Of a stretch of 51,689 nt of DNA, positions 42,064 through 50,173 are shown piece by piece. The stretch's first letter is position 1. Each line of letters opens with the position of its first letter. Source of the stretch: Chitinophaga sp. GbtcB8 (GTDB taxonomy: Bacteria > Bacteroidota > Bacteroidia > Chitinophagales > Chitinophagaceae); the NCBI RefSeq assembly GCF_019091455.1, contig NZ_JAGXJN010000047.1, positions 1 to 51,689 on the forward strand, read 5' to 3'. The position numbers and the translations under genes are program-made. The notes beneath the pieces are model-generated. The model worked only from the letters and a program-made list of their open reading frames with translations. It did not search any database and was not told where the DNA came from.

Positions 42064-43179
42064 ATGGGATCCGGAAAGTTGAATATCGTTCGCTTTGCTC
42101 CCCGGGGAGAAAATAGCTTTATAGAAACGCTGAACAGCAGGGTCAAATCATACTTTGCCACCCATCATATTTCTCCTTACGCCAATGCGGGCATGTGGAT
42201 AAAAACAATCACCATGCTTCTTTTGTACTTCGTGCCTTACCTTTTAATAGTAATGGGTTTGGGTGCAGAAAACCGCTGGATATTTATGGGCCTTTGGTTC
42301 ATTATGAGCTGGGGAATGTCTGGCATTGGCACGGCTGTTATGCATGATGCGAACCATGGCACTTATTCACCCAGTAAAAAGGTGAACCGGTTCATTGGGC
42401 ACATATTGGAGATCATTGGAGGGTATACGGTGACCTGGAAGATCCAGCACAATGTGCTGCATCATACCTACACGAACATTGCAGGGCTGGACGATGATAT
42501 TGACAGCATTATATTATTGCGCTTCTCCCCAAGGCAAAAGTGGCATTGGTTCCACCGGTATCAATATTTATATGCCTGGTTCTTTTATATGGTGATGACC
42601 CTATTCTGGATGACCGCTAAAGACTATTTACAGGTAGTCCGGTATAAGCAGCATGACCTGCTGGTGAAGCAAAAAGTTTCCTTAAAACAGGCCCTGCTCC
42701 GGATCACCGTTTACAAATTGGTTTATTATGCCTACATACTTGTACTGCCCATATTATTTTCCGGGCAGCCCTGGTATTGGGTGCTGGCTGGGTTCTTACT
42801 GATGCATTTCACTGCCGGACTTTTCCTTTCCTGCGTTTTTCAACCGTCTCATGTGATGGAGACTTCCGCCTATTCCTTACCCGTTGGCACGGACGGTAAC
42901 CGGCAAATGGAAGATTCCTGGGCGATCCATGAGCTGGCTAATACCACCGATTTTGCACCGCGCAGCCGTTTTCTATCCTGGTTCATTGGCGGTCTTAACT
43001 ACCAGATAGAACATCATTTATTCACGGGCATTTGCCACGTGCATTACAAGCGGATCGCTCCTATTGTGCGGAGAACAGCTGCTGATTTTGGGCTGCCCTA
43101 TCATATGCAGCCTACTTTCTTCCATGCGCTTGCAGCGCACGCCAACATGCTGAAAGCGCTGGGAAAACCGGATAAATAA
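42064..43179 (+). CDS. Membrane fatty-acid desaturase
   Basis: 371 residues. Three His boxes of membrane diiron desaturases: HDANH (94-98), HNVLHH (129-134) and QIEHH (314-318). The QIEHH form is that of the delta-6/front-end and related acyl-lipid desaturases; no cytochrome b5 domain is fused. Four to six membrane helices lie around them. It inserts a double bond into a fatty acyl chain of a lipid or acyl-CoA. It is divergent from the acyltransferase-like gene with a 113-bp shared promoter region. Confidence 0.9.
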   Translation: MGSGKLNIVRFAPRGENSFIETLNSRVKSYFATHHISPYANAGMWIKTITMLLLYFVPYLLIVMGLGAENRWIFMGLWFIMSWGMSGIGTAVMHDANHGTYSPSKKVNRFIGHILEIIGGYTVTWKIQHNVLHHTYTNIAGLDDDIDSIILLRFSPRQKWHWFHRYQYLYAWFFYMVMTLFWMTAKDYLQVVRYKQHDLLVKQKVSLKQALLRITVYKLVYYAYILVLPILFSGQPWYWVLAGFLLMHFTAGLFLSCVFQPSHVMETSAYSLPVGTDGNRQMEDSWAIHELANTTDFAPRSRFLSWFIGGLNYQIEHHLFTGICHVHYKRIAPIVRRTAADFGLPYHMQPTFFHALAAHANMLKALGKPDK

Positions 43180-43211
43180 AATCTTAAGTAAGATCTGTTA
43201 TCATCTGCTCA

Positions 43212-46022
43212 TCATCCCCCAATCATCCTCATCCCTCCAACCTTCTTCCCTGCAGAAAGCCCATTTTTATTAAGGCTATACGTAAAACTTAACTGAAAAA
43301 ACCGCTGCAGGTTCTTAATACGGCTATCTTCAATATAATTCTGGTTGCTGGTACGGCTGATGCCTACATTCTGATTCAGCAGATCATACACACTCAGCTT
43401 CAGCTCTCCCCTATTGAAATGCAGGAACTGCCGGCTAAAGGAGGCATTCCATAAAGGCACACTGGCATTAAAGCCACTGGCACGCTGGCTGTTTATGGTG
43501 TAAGTAAAGCTGGTATTGAAATAAAACTGTGCAGGCAGCTGCCAGTTGAACTCTCCCTCATATTGCTGTGAAAAATAAGTGGTGTTCAATGCGGACTGCA
43601 ATGAATAGCTGGTTTTATAATAATTGAACCCGCCGCTAAGCGACAGATCTATTTCATCAGATGGGTTCAGATCCAGGCGTAGTGATGGCCCCAGGGTAAA
43701 AGTATTGATATTGTTTTGCACTGCGTTAATGAACTGTTTTGTTTTGCTGTAACCCATATTGCTGCTGCAATTAATAGTGCCTTTCAGGATGCGGAGCGGC
43801 AGCCCCAGGTTAATGTTGCCGGTCATGTTATACACGCCATTCACATTTACCGGGCGGGTATGCTTAATACCCAGGCTATCCAGCACATCGTAATTCACGA
43901 TCTTATTCTGCGTTTCCTGCAGATTAAAGAACCCGAACAGGTTCTTATTCTTAAAAGGATTCACGGATACAAAATGCAGCTGTACGGCATGGGTAAATTC
44001 CTGCTTCAGATCAGGATTACCTTCGCGGATATTGAGCGGATCGGAAATATCGGGCACCGGCTGCAGCTGCGACATATTGGGCTGGTTGGTAATAGCCGCG
44101 TAATCGATATTAAGGTGACGGTAACGGGTAAAGTCGTACTTAAACCGCAGGGATGGCAGCAGGTTGTAGAATGTTTTGCTGATCACGGAATCCGTAGTAC
44201 CGGCAATGACCTTGCCTTCTAATGCGGCCCGCTGCCAGTTAAGCCCCGCTGCAAGGCTGAACTTTTTTTGCTGCGTGCGCAGGCGTAAGCCGGCGTTCGT
44301 ATAACCGTAACTGTTTTCAAAGTTATTGGTAAGGTCCTCGTTCAGCTGATCGAACTTGCCGTTTAGCTTGTTGTAGTCATAGGTTATTTTTTCGGATGTG
44401 CTGTTGGTATTACTGCGGCTCAGGCTAAATTCCAGCAGGGAGCGTTTGAAGATGGGCTCTGTATATACTGCCCGTACGTTATAGCTATTCAGGCTTCCGG
44501 ATACGGTATTGTGCTGGTTAATAGAATCGTACGATGCGCTGTTGTTGTAAAAATGATTCACGGATAACAGGCTGCCATCGCTTTCACTGTTATTAAAACT
44601 GGTTTGCAGGTTCAGTGAAAGAGTTCTGCCCTTACGGTGGAATTTTTTCCTGAATAACAGCTCATTACGGAAGTTGGCGCCATGCCCCTCCGTAGCATTA
44701 TTGCTGAAACCCTGGTTGGCCAGCTGTTTATCTTCCGAAAATGTTTCGTAACTGTTGTAGCTATTGTTGCGCGTTTCCTGGTACCCGAAGGAAGGCGATA
44801 TTTTAATGGAATGGAAAGAATCGATGCGGATATCTGCGCTCAGGTTTAACCGGTGCGAATTATTCAGGTTATCGCTGACAGCATGCTGGTTATAGAAATA
44901 AGAAGAATCCGGTAAAAAATACTGGCGCTGTACATTGCTTTCCTGGTAAGGGTTGTAGCTGTTGTAAAAATAATTGCTGGTAAAATCGGTTTTAGTGCCG
45001 ATCATATTATTATAGTTTAAACCTCCGCCCCTGACGGTTTTAATACCGTTGCTGTTACCATTACCTATGAGCGCTGTCATGGGATCATCTGCATTCAGGG
45101 TAAGGTTGACGTTACCATTACCGCTTTGCCGCATGCGGTTCAGCTCACCGGTAAAATCCATGAGGTCCATAAATGAAAAACCTTCTGCATTGGTATTGTT
45201 GGCCATACCGATGGCGGAAAACTGGCGCGCACCTTTAAAAGAGTTCATATTAAAACGGCCTTCATACCGGTCATTGGTGCCTGCGCCTGCCATGGCTTTG
45301 CCGAACAGGCCTTTCTTTTTATCCTGCTTTAATTTGAGGTTGATGGTTTTTTCGCTGTTGCCATCGTCAAAACCGGTTAGCTGGGCGGCATCACTGAGGC
45401 GGTCGTACACCTGCACTTTGTCTACCGCATCGGCAGGCAGGTTCTTGGTGGCGATCTTGGGATCAGTGCCAAAAAACTCCTTACCGTCAACGAGCACACG
45501 ATTTACTTTTTCCCCCTGGGCTTTTACGGTACCGTCCTTATCAACCTTAACGCCGGGCAGTTTTTTCAGCAGCGCCTCTACGCTGGCATTGGGCTGGGTT
45601 TTAAAGGAGCCTGCGTTATACTGAATGGTATCCCCCACCAGGGTAACGGGGGGCGCTTCGGCGGTGACTTCCACTTCATTGAGGGTGCGGCTCAGATCAT
45701 GCAGCACAATATTGTTAAGGTTACTATTAGGGGCAGATGCGCTGATGGTAACCGGCCGGCTGGTGCTGTGGTAATTAACATGGGTTATCAGCAGGCGGTA
45801 TTCTCCGGCGGCAAGGCCTGTGAGCTCAAAAGCGCCCTTGTTGTCCGTCATGGTGAAGCTGACCAGCGAGGAATCCTTTTTTTGCAAAAGGGTGATGGTG
45901 GCCGAAGGCACGGGCTGTTTTTTGGCGGTATCCGATACCGTACCTTTGATAATGCCATTTTTTTGCGCATGGGCTGCGAGCACGCAACAGCAGGTAATCA
46001 GGAGTAAGCAGATCTTTTGCAT
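43212..46022 (-). CDS. TonB-receptor-like outer-membrane protein with CarboxypepD_reg and OMP_b-brl barrel
   Basis: 936 residues. Signal peptide, then a CarboxypepD_reg domain (about 22-110; GTVSDTAKKQPVPSATI, GAFELTGLAAGEYRL), a plug-like part (VEALLKKLPGVKVDKDG, VNRVLVDGKEFFG) and a 650-residue beta barrel of the OMP_b-brl_3 type. It lacks the SusC-type TonB box/linker and differs from classical SusC. A common partner of GLPGLI proteins in Bacteroidota. Function unknown; presumably transport or assembly at the outer membrane. Promoter shares a box with the GLPGLI gene. Confidence 0.9.
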   Translation of the reverse strand: MQKICLLLITCCCVLAAHAQKNGIIKGTVSDTAKKQPVPSATITLLQKKDSSLVSFTMTDNKGAFELTGLAAGEYRLLITHVNYHSTSRPVTISASAPNSNLNNIVLHDLSRTLNEVEVTAEAPPVTLVGDTIQYNAGSFKTQPNASVEALLKKLPGVKVDKDGTVKAQGEKVNRVLVDGKEFFGTDPKIATKNLPADAVDKVQVYDRLSDAAQLTGFDDGNSEKTINLKLKQDKKKGLFGKAMAGAGTNDRYEGRFNMNSFKGARQFSAIGMANNTNAEGFSFMDLMDFTGELNRMRQSGNGNVNLTLNADDPMTALIGNGNSNGIKTVRGGGLNYNNMIGTKTDFTSNYFYNSYNPYQESNVQRQYFLPDSSYFYNQHAVSDNLNNSHRLNLSADIRIDSFHSIKISPSFGYQETRNNSYNSYETFSEDKQLANQGFSNNATEGHGANFRNELLFRKKFHRKGRTLSLNLQTSFNNSESDGSLLSVNHFYNNSASYDSINQHNTVSGSLNSYNVRAVYTEPIFKRSLLEFSLSRSNTNSTSEKITYDYNKLNGKFDQLNEDLTNNFENSYGYTNAGLRLRTQQKKFSLAAGLNWQRAALEGKVIAGTTDSVISKTFYNLLPSLRFKYDFTRYRHLNIDYAAITNQPNMSQLQPVPDISDPLNIREGNPDLKQEFTHAVQLHFVSVNPFKNKNLFGFFNLQETQNKIVNYDVLDSLGIKHTRPVNVNGVYNMTGNINLGLPLRILKGTINCSSNMGYSKTKQFINAVQNNINTFTLGPSLRLDLNPSDEIDLSLSGGFNYYKTSYSLQSALNTTYFSQQYEGEFNWQLPAQFYFNTSFTYTINSQRASGFNASVPLWNASFSRQFLHFNRGELKLSVYDLLNQNVGISRTSNQNYIEDSRIKNLQRFFQLSFTYSLNKNGLSAGKKVGGMRMIGG

Positions 46023-46040
46023 GGGAGTGATTTACAGGCC

Positions 46041-46106
46041 GCAAAGTAGCCTTACCACCTGCAAAAGCCGGTTAACGAGCCTTGCATTAATGTTAAGAAA
46101 GGTTAA
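46041..46106 (-). promoter_or_regulatory. Putative response-regulator box and promoter of the OMP_b-brl gene
   Basis: On the minus strand: TTAACC (46106-46101), TTAACATTAA (46096-46087), GCAAGGC, third TTAACC (46075-46070), and -7 element TACTTTG at 46048-46042, 21 nt later. Order and spacing are the same as at 38669-38734. Partial half-sites (TGTTAATATT) near 46135 lie toward the divergent gene at 46194. Confidence 0.72.
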
Positions 46107-46193
46107 TAAAACGGTCCCGGACATTCAGAAAAAAATGTTAATATTCCGGTTGTCCTTGATTATGTTTAGAACCTGTCCTAGATTTCGGATGAA

Positions 46194-46907
46194 ATGAACT
46201 TTACCAGACGTTTACAAATATTCATAATCTTCATGCTACTGGGTACGGCCACCTACGGACAGGTGCATATACAGGGTACTGTGTATGAGCGTACCGGGCG
46301 TTTGGGGATGGAAGGCGTAAGCGTAAGGAGCAACTCCGGCGCGGGAACGGTAACAGATTCATCCGGCCACTACAGCATCCGGCTGCCATATGGGGATTCC
46401 ATTAGTTTCTCGTACCAGGGAAAATCTACCCAGAAATTTGCTATCAGGGAAATTCCCTGGAACCATGCATTTGACATGAAAATACATGTGGACATTCAAA
46501 TGCTGCCCATGGTGGAGGTCAAAGAAAAGAGCTATCACCTGGATTCTATAGAAACCCGCAATGAATACCATAAAATATTTGACTTTTCGCCCGAATACCT
46601 GACCAGCGGGAACGGCGGCGCCGGTGTGAACCTGGATGCATTGCTCAGTTTAAGGAAGATCAAACGGATGCAGGTTTTTCAACGGCGGCTGGAAGAGTAT
46701 GAGCAGGAGAAATATGTGACCCACCGGTTTAGCAAAACCCTGGTAGCGAAGATCACGGGGTTAAAATCACCGGATCTGGAAAGTTATATGGTTGAATACC
46801 GGCCTAATTTTCAGATGCTGATGAGTTTTGAGAATGAGTACGATTATTATAGGTATATTTTGGAAACGAGCCGGTATTACAGGGACGATCATGGGGTGAG
46901 AAGGTGA
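46194..46907 (+). CDS. Exported CarboxypepD_reg-like domain protein
   Basis: 237 residues: signal peptide (ending TATYGQ), then a CarboxypepD_reg-like beta-sandwich (VHIQGTVYERTGRLGMEGVSV ... GHYSIRLPYGDSISFSYQGK; about 22-110) and a charged, mostly helical C-terminal part of unknown function. Small proteins of this design are common in Bacteroidota and often lie near outer-membrane proteins. It is divergent from the OMP_b-brl gene, so the regulator box may affect both. Its 3' end overlaps the convergent VOC gene by 19 bp. Confidence 0.8.
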   Translation: MNFTRRLQIFIIFMLLGTATYGQVHIQGTVYERTGRLGMEGVSVRSNSGAGTVTDSSGHYSIRLPYGDSISFSYQGKSTQKFAIREIPWNHAFDMKIHVDIQMLPMVEVKEKSYHLDSIETRNEYHKIFDFSPEYLTSGNGGAGVNLDALLSLRKIKRMQVFQRRLEEYEQEKYVTHRFSKTLVAKITGLKSPDLESYMVEYRPNFQMLMSFENEYDYYRYILETSRYYRDDHGVRR

Positions 46908-47632
46908 GGGTCTATTTTTTGTTCCAGGTCGGCAACCCTTTGCAGCTCTGTGCTGAATTTATCCGGCTGGCGCTCTATATCCGGGCTTTTACGGACCTGC
47001 TCCAAAAGTAAAACAGCCTTAGCCTGATCTCCCTGCGCAATGGCAAGATCTGCCCGCAGGATCATTACTTTATAAAGATTGCGGCAGTGATTGCCTTTAT
47101 CTTTTTCAATTGCTTTGTCGAGTACTGCGGATACTTTTTCCAGCTCACCTTCTTCATCTTCGCTTTTGTAAGCAAAATCCAGTGCCAGCGAAAGCCTTTT
47201 ACTGGCGGCTTCTACCTCCTTGCTGTAGATCTCCTCTTCCTGTATAGCTATCTTTCTTCCGATCCTGATACAGTTTCCTGCAACATCTGAAAACATAAAT
47301 TCACGAACGCCGTATTTTTTGTCCCTGATCTCGCTGATCCTCGGCAGACCGCGGGTGGGGAGTTTTCCATAATGGCTACGGAGCGCGCTGGTAAAAACCT
47401 CATACAATTCATCTGCTTCATCTGTCAGTATGTAACAAGTATGATAACACTGGTTGGGAACATGTTGTTTGGTACCGTAAAAATCGAGCCTTAGCCAGCC
47501 TTTTTCCAATATAGCATAAGGGTTGGGGCTTTTCTGGTGATAGGTAACTTCAAAGCCAAGCACCCGGTAAAAATCAATTAGTTCATCCAGGGATCTGCAG
47601 GGGAAAATGGGCGTGATAATGTTCATTTGCAA
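46889..47632 (-). CDS. VOC-superfamily (glyoxalase/bleomycin-resistance-like) protein
   Basis: 247 residues. VOC domain about 1-130 (ITPIFPCRSLDELIDFYRVLGFEVTYHQ, quoted by its two ends ITPIFPCRS and FYRVLGFEVTY; REFMFSDVAGNCIRIG), with a second part of about 110 residues that is helical and TPR-like (LDKAIEKDKGNHCRNLYKVM). The two-part design suggests a small-molecule binding role, perhaps resistance. It is downstream of the AraC regulator with 59 bp between, same strand, so probably controlled with it. Confidence 0.82.
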   Translation of the reverse strand: MQMNIITPIFPCRSLDELIDFYRVLGFEVTYHQKSPNPYAILEKGWLRLDFYGTKQHVPNQCYHTCYILTDEADELYEVFTSALRSHYGKLPTRGLPRISEIRDKKYGVREFMFSDVAGNCIRIGRKIAIQEEEIYSKEVEAASKRLSLALDFAYKSEDEEGELEKVSAVLDKAIEKDKGNHCRNLYKVMILRADLAIAQGDQAKAVLLLEQVRKSPDIERQPDKFSTELQRVADLEQKIDPHLLTP

Positions 47633-47691
47633 TTTTTCTGTATTGCAAAGCTAGATACCCGGCGGCATCTAAAATTGTAAGTTTTCGACAT

Positions 47692-48489
47692 TCAGCAGCT
47701 GGGAACAGGCAGCCTGTCAATGACCTTCAGGTAAGTATTCGGCTTTAGCCCGGTAAATTCCATGAAATCATGATTAAAATGCGCCTGGTCAAAGTAACCA
47801 GCCTCCAATGCAATTTCCGCAAAGGAAGCCTTTCTCCTGAAATCATTTACCGCAGCTTCAAACCGCGCGATCCTTGTATACAGCTTGGGTGAAAATCCAG
47901 TAATTGCTTTGAAGAGCCGCTCAAATTGCCTTTGGGATAAGGGAACATTTTTAAGAATTGTATCCATATCTACCAGCCCCTTTAGTTTGTCAATGTTCTG
48001 AACGGCATTAACAATGTGCGGATTTACCGGTCTTTTTACAAGGGATTCCAGGAAACCGGTGACTATATGCAATCTTTCCTGGTTTGTGGATGCTGAGAAT
48101 ATTCTTTCTTCCAGCTCCTTTCCTTTGCTGCCACAAAAGGATACGATATCAATATACTGATTGGTTAATGCCGATGCAGACATTGAAAATAGTACAGGGA
48201 TGGCGTATGGGAAAAATTCAACCCCGAGAATGCCTACATTTTCCGGTGATATAAACCGGGCATGCGTTTTTGATTGCCCTTGTATGCCTGAAGTAAAAGA
48301 GCTGGTAAGCTGTCCGGTTGCAGCTACTTCACTGAATTTTCCTTTATAATGAAAAATAAGTTTGGGAGCGCTGGTGGCGATGGAGATGTGTGTGAAACGG
48401 TTTTCTGTGGATGCAGGAGCTTCGCCGATCCAGAAGAATTTTACGTAAGGGGAGAGTGTTGGGGAGGGTGGCATTTGGTAGTATTTCAT
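47692..48489 (-). CDS. AraC-family transcriptional regulator
   Basis: 265 residues. N-terminal ligand or dimer domain (about 1-150; SPYVKFFWIGE, the start typical of DUF6597-like sensors). The C-terminal double HTH shows VPLSQRQFERLFKAITGFSPK and FAEIALEAGYFDQAHFNHDFMEFTGLKPN (quoted by ends FAEIALEAGYFDQAHF and TGLKPN), the normal AraC signature. It probably regulates itself and the VOC gene. Confidence 0.9.
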   Translation of the reverse strand: MKYYQMPPSPTLSPYVKFFWIGEAPASTENRFTHISIATSAPKLIFHYKGKFSEVAATGQLTSSFTSGIQGQSKTHARFISPENVGILGVEFFPYAIPVLFSMSASALTNQYIDIVSFCGSKGKELEERIFSASTNQERLHIVTGFLESLVKRPVNPHIVNAVQNIDKLKGLVDMDTILKNVPLSQRQFERLFKAITGFSPKLYTRIARFEAAVNDFRRKASFAEIALEAGYFDQAHFNHDFMEFTGLKPNTYLKVIDRLPVPSC

Positions 48490-48700
48490 AAATGTGTTCT
48501 ACAAGATAGTCATTATCTAAAATGCAAAGGCCAAATTTCCATGATCCGTTTATTATACGATATACCTTACCGTACAAGGTAACACCTTATACTTGCATAC
48601 AATATTACCAGAACCAATAGACATCTACGATAAGACAGGCAATACCTACAACAATTGCCGCTTCGGTTATCAAATCAATAAGTTTAAGCATACTCGAATA

Positions 48701-48976
48701 CTATTCTCTAGGATTGTCCGGTAGGAATTCAGGAAAACTTATATAGAAAGCCTTTTTTTTCTCCTCTATCCATTTATCAAGTTTAAAATTTTCAACATCT
48801 TTCATAAATCTTTCAAATTCCTCTTTTACATTAGACCCATCAAATAATTTAAAAGGAACATTATGCAATAGATGAGATTTCCAATATAATGGCTTATCAT
48901 CCGTTTCCATACCTTGCGCCCGAAATTCTACAAGTGTAGAATATAAAATATATGCTAAAAAATATTGCTCAAACAT
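48701..48976 (-). CDS. Small unknown protein, candidate immunity gene
   Basis: 91 residues, no recognised domain. N-terminal part MFEQYFLAYILYSTLVEF, then a charged part with Lys/Glu-rich KDVENFKLDKWIEEKKK and a Pro/Asp end (FLPDNPRE). Its ATG overlaps by 8 nt the stop of an upstream 27-codon frame (48969-49052), an arrangement seen between toxin 3' ends and immunity genes. AT-rich. Function unknown; the immunity idea is inferred from the overlap. Confidence 0.45.
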   Translation of the reverse strand: MFEQYFLAYILYSTLVEFRAQGMETDDKPLYWKSHLLHNVPFKLFDGSNVKEEFERFMKDVENFKLDKWIEEKKKAFYISFPEFLPDNPRE

Positions 48977-49052
48977 ATTTCATTTCTGCTTTTAATGTTT
49001 TTATACCAGTTGGCAATGAGTTAGTTATTCCTGAAGCAATAACGGCATACGT
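48969..49052 (-). pseudogene. Short frame ending at the 91-codon gene, possible toxin 3' remnant
   Basis: 27 codons (TYAVIASGITNSLPTGIKTL, then KAEMKYV-stop) overlapping the next start by 8 nt. Upstream in the same frame are several stops (TAA, TAG, TAG), so only the 3' end of a coding sequence could remain. The short frame could also be chance in AT-rich DNA. Confidence 0.3.
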
Positions 49053-49301
49053 TTATAGAGCGGTTTGCTACTACTTATCAAGATTAACTAGCTACCTATT
49101 CCAATAACAGAATATGGATCATCCTATAATTTTGAAAAGAAAGTTTCAAATGACAAAAGGGATTTCAATCAGACTGATTGCCCAAAACTCAATACGTACA
49201 ATTTATAGCATTCTTTCAAAATTTCCAATAACCAGAAACTAGCTTGAAAACCAAAATCACCAAAACAAAGCAATGAGCCACAGTGCTTATATAGGGTAAA
49301 T

Positions 49302-50063
49302 TCAATCCACTTTCATACGTTTTCTTATGCTATGTAGCGGATAAAGCTCTACCATGTCAACTTTATTAGAATACCTATTCACATTCAAATAGAACTCTTT
49401 TATTTCTTAAGGTTTAATATGATTTTGCATTTCAAACGAAAGCACATCATCAATAATAGTAGAAAGAGTATTGACGTTAACTCCTAACCTAGTCAAGGCA
49501 TCCATTTCCTTTTTGTACTTCATTATGGTTTGGGTTTGAGAATGAGCAATAAATTACACATTTCCATCGTGGCTATTATACCAGATTATAAATCCTTTTT
49601 TTTCCACTCGTAATGAATGCCAAACCTGCTCCAAAGCATTGGTGATATTACCTTCTAACACCTCATCTATCCTATCACAATCGGGTTCAAAAACTACTAC
49701 CCACTTGTCCTCATGGCCTATTAAGGCATTTTATAAATCTGACAAAATAACGGCATCAATTACTGTCTTGCTATTAACATCCGGTATGCGATTACTAAAT
49801 TCAACCAGTCCTTCAACTACCGATATACATTGCCATTTACATTCTTGCAATGCAACTGGCAAAAATGATGCAATATGATCTGGAACTGTTGATTTTCTTA
49901 ATTTGAAGTACTCAAAAAAAGCTTCCTCAGGACCTTGGGGATACAATCCCCCATCCCATTCATAACCAGGTTGATTAAACCGGACTTTGGATATTTCCGA
50001 TTGGATCGGGATTAAAATTTCAAAGCATACATTCATGTTATTTGCCCTTTTATTAACGGCCAA
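49302..50063 (-). pseudogene. Decayed gene with three in-frame TAA codons
   Basis: From the ATG at 50063 (or 50036, MNVCFEILIPIQ) one frame runs 254 codons with no frameshift, broken by TAA at 49733-49731, 49556-49554 and 49409-49407, and ends at TGA 49304-49302. All four segments look like real protein: NALIGHEDKWVVVFEPDCD after the first stop, MKYKKEMDALTRLGVNVN after the second, EIKEFYLNVNRYSNKVDM after the third. Each stop is one C-to-T change from a CAA Gln codon. Not recognised; possibly an immunity protein. The start at 50036 overlaps an upstream stop (ATGA). Confidence 0.7.
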
Positions 50064-50116
50064 GTTCTCCCAGAGGATCGCTTAACAATTTCATAAAAAT
50101 CAATTGGAACAGACAT
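50033..50116 (-). pseudogene. Short frame overlapping the decayed gene start
   Basis: 27 codons from ATG 50116 (MSVPIDFYEIVKRSSGRTWP, ending KGQIT-stop). Its stop overlaps the ATG at 50036 (ATGA). It could be the 3' end of a lost toxin gene or a tiny leader gene. Confidence 0.3.
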
Positions 50117-50173
50117 ATACCCACTCTTTCAAATGTGCCTATATCTGTCCCAATATCTTACGATTATTATTTG

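Larger units (their letters stand above)
48490..50173. other. AT-rich accessory island with decayed genes
   Basis: The base composition is visibly AT-richer than both sides, and no intact gene longer than about 100 codons is present. It contains one small intact frame (48701-48976), a decayed 244-codon gene (49302-50036) and two short frames ending exactly at the starts of these. 48490-48700 and 49053-49301 hold nothing I can call a gene. Flanking genes (AraC regulator, PKD protein) are normal. Looks like remnants of toxin/immunity loci. Confidence 0.6.

Noticed and set aside
48349..48582. Open frames of 77 codons on both strands at the AraC start
   Set aside because: Overlap the start of the AraC gene and do not look like protein.
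48543..48719. Plus-strand frame with LPEPIDIYDKTGNTYNNCRF-like sequence
   Set aside because: No start codon, short and in AT-rich DNA; could be a relic of an RHS-like gene, but the support is too weak to call.
49053..49301. Continuation of the decayed gene frame beyond the TGA at 49302
   Set aside because: Same frame but with many mixed stops (TGA, TAG, TAA) and AT-rich hydrophobic translation; taken as noncoding.
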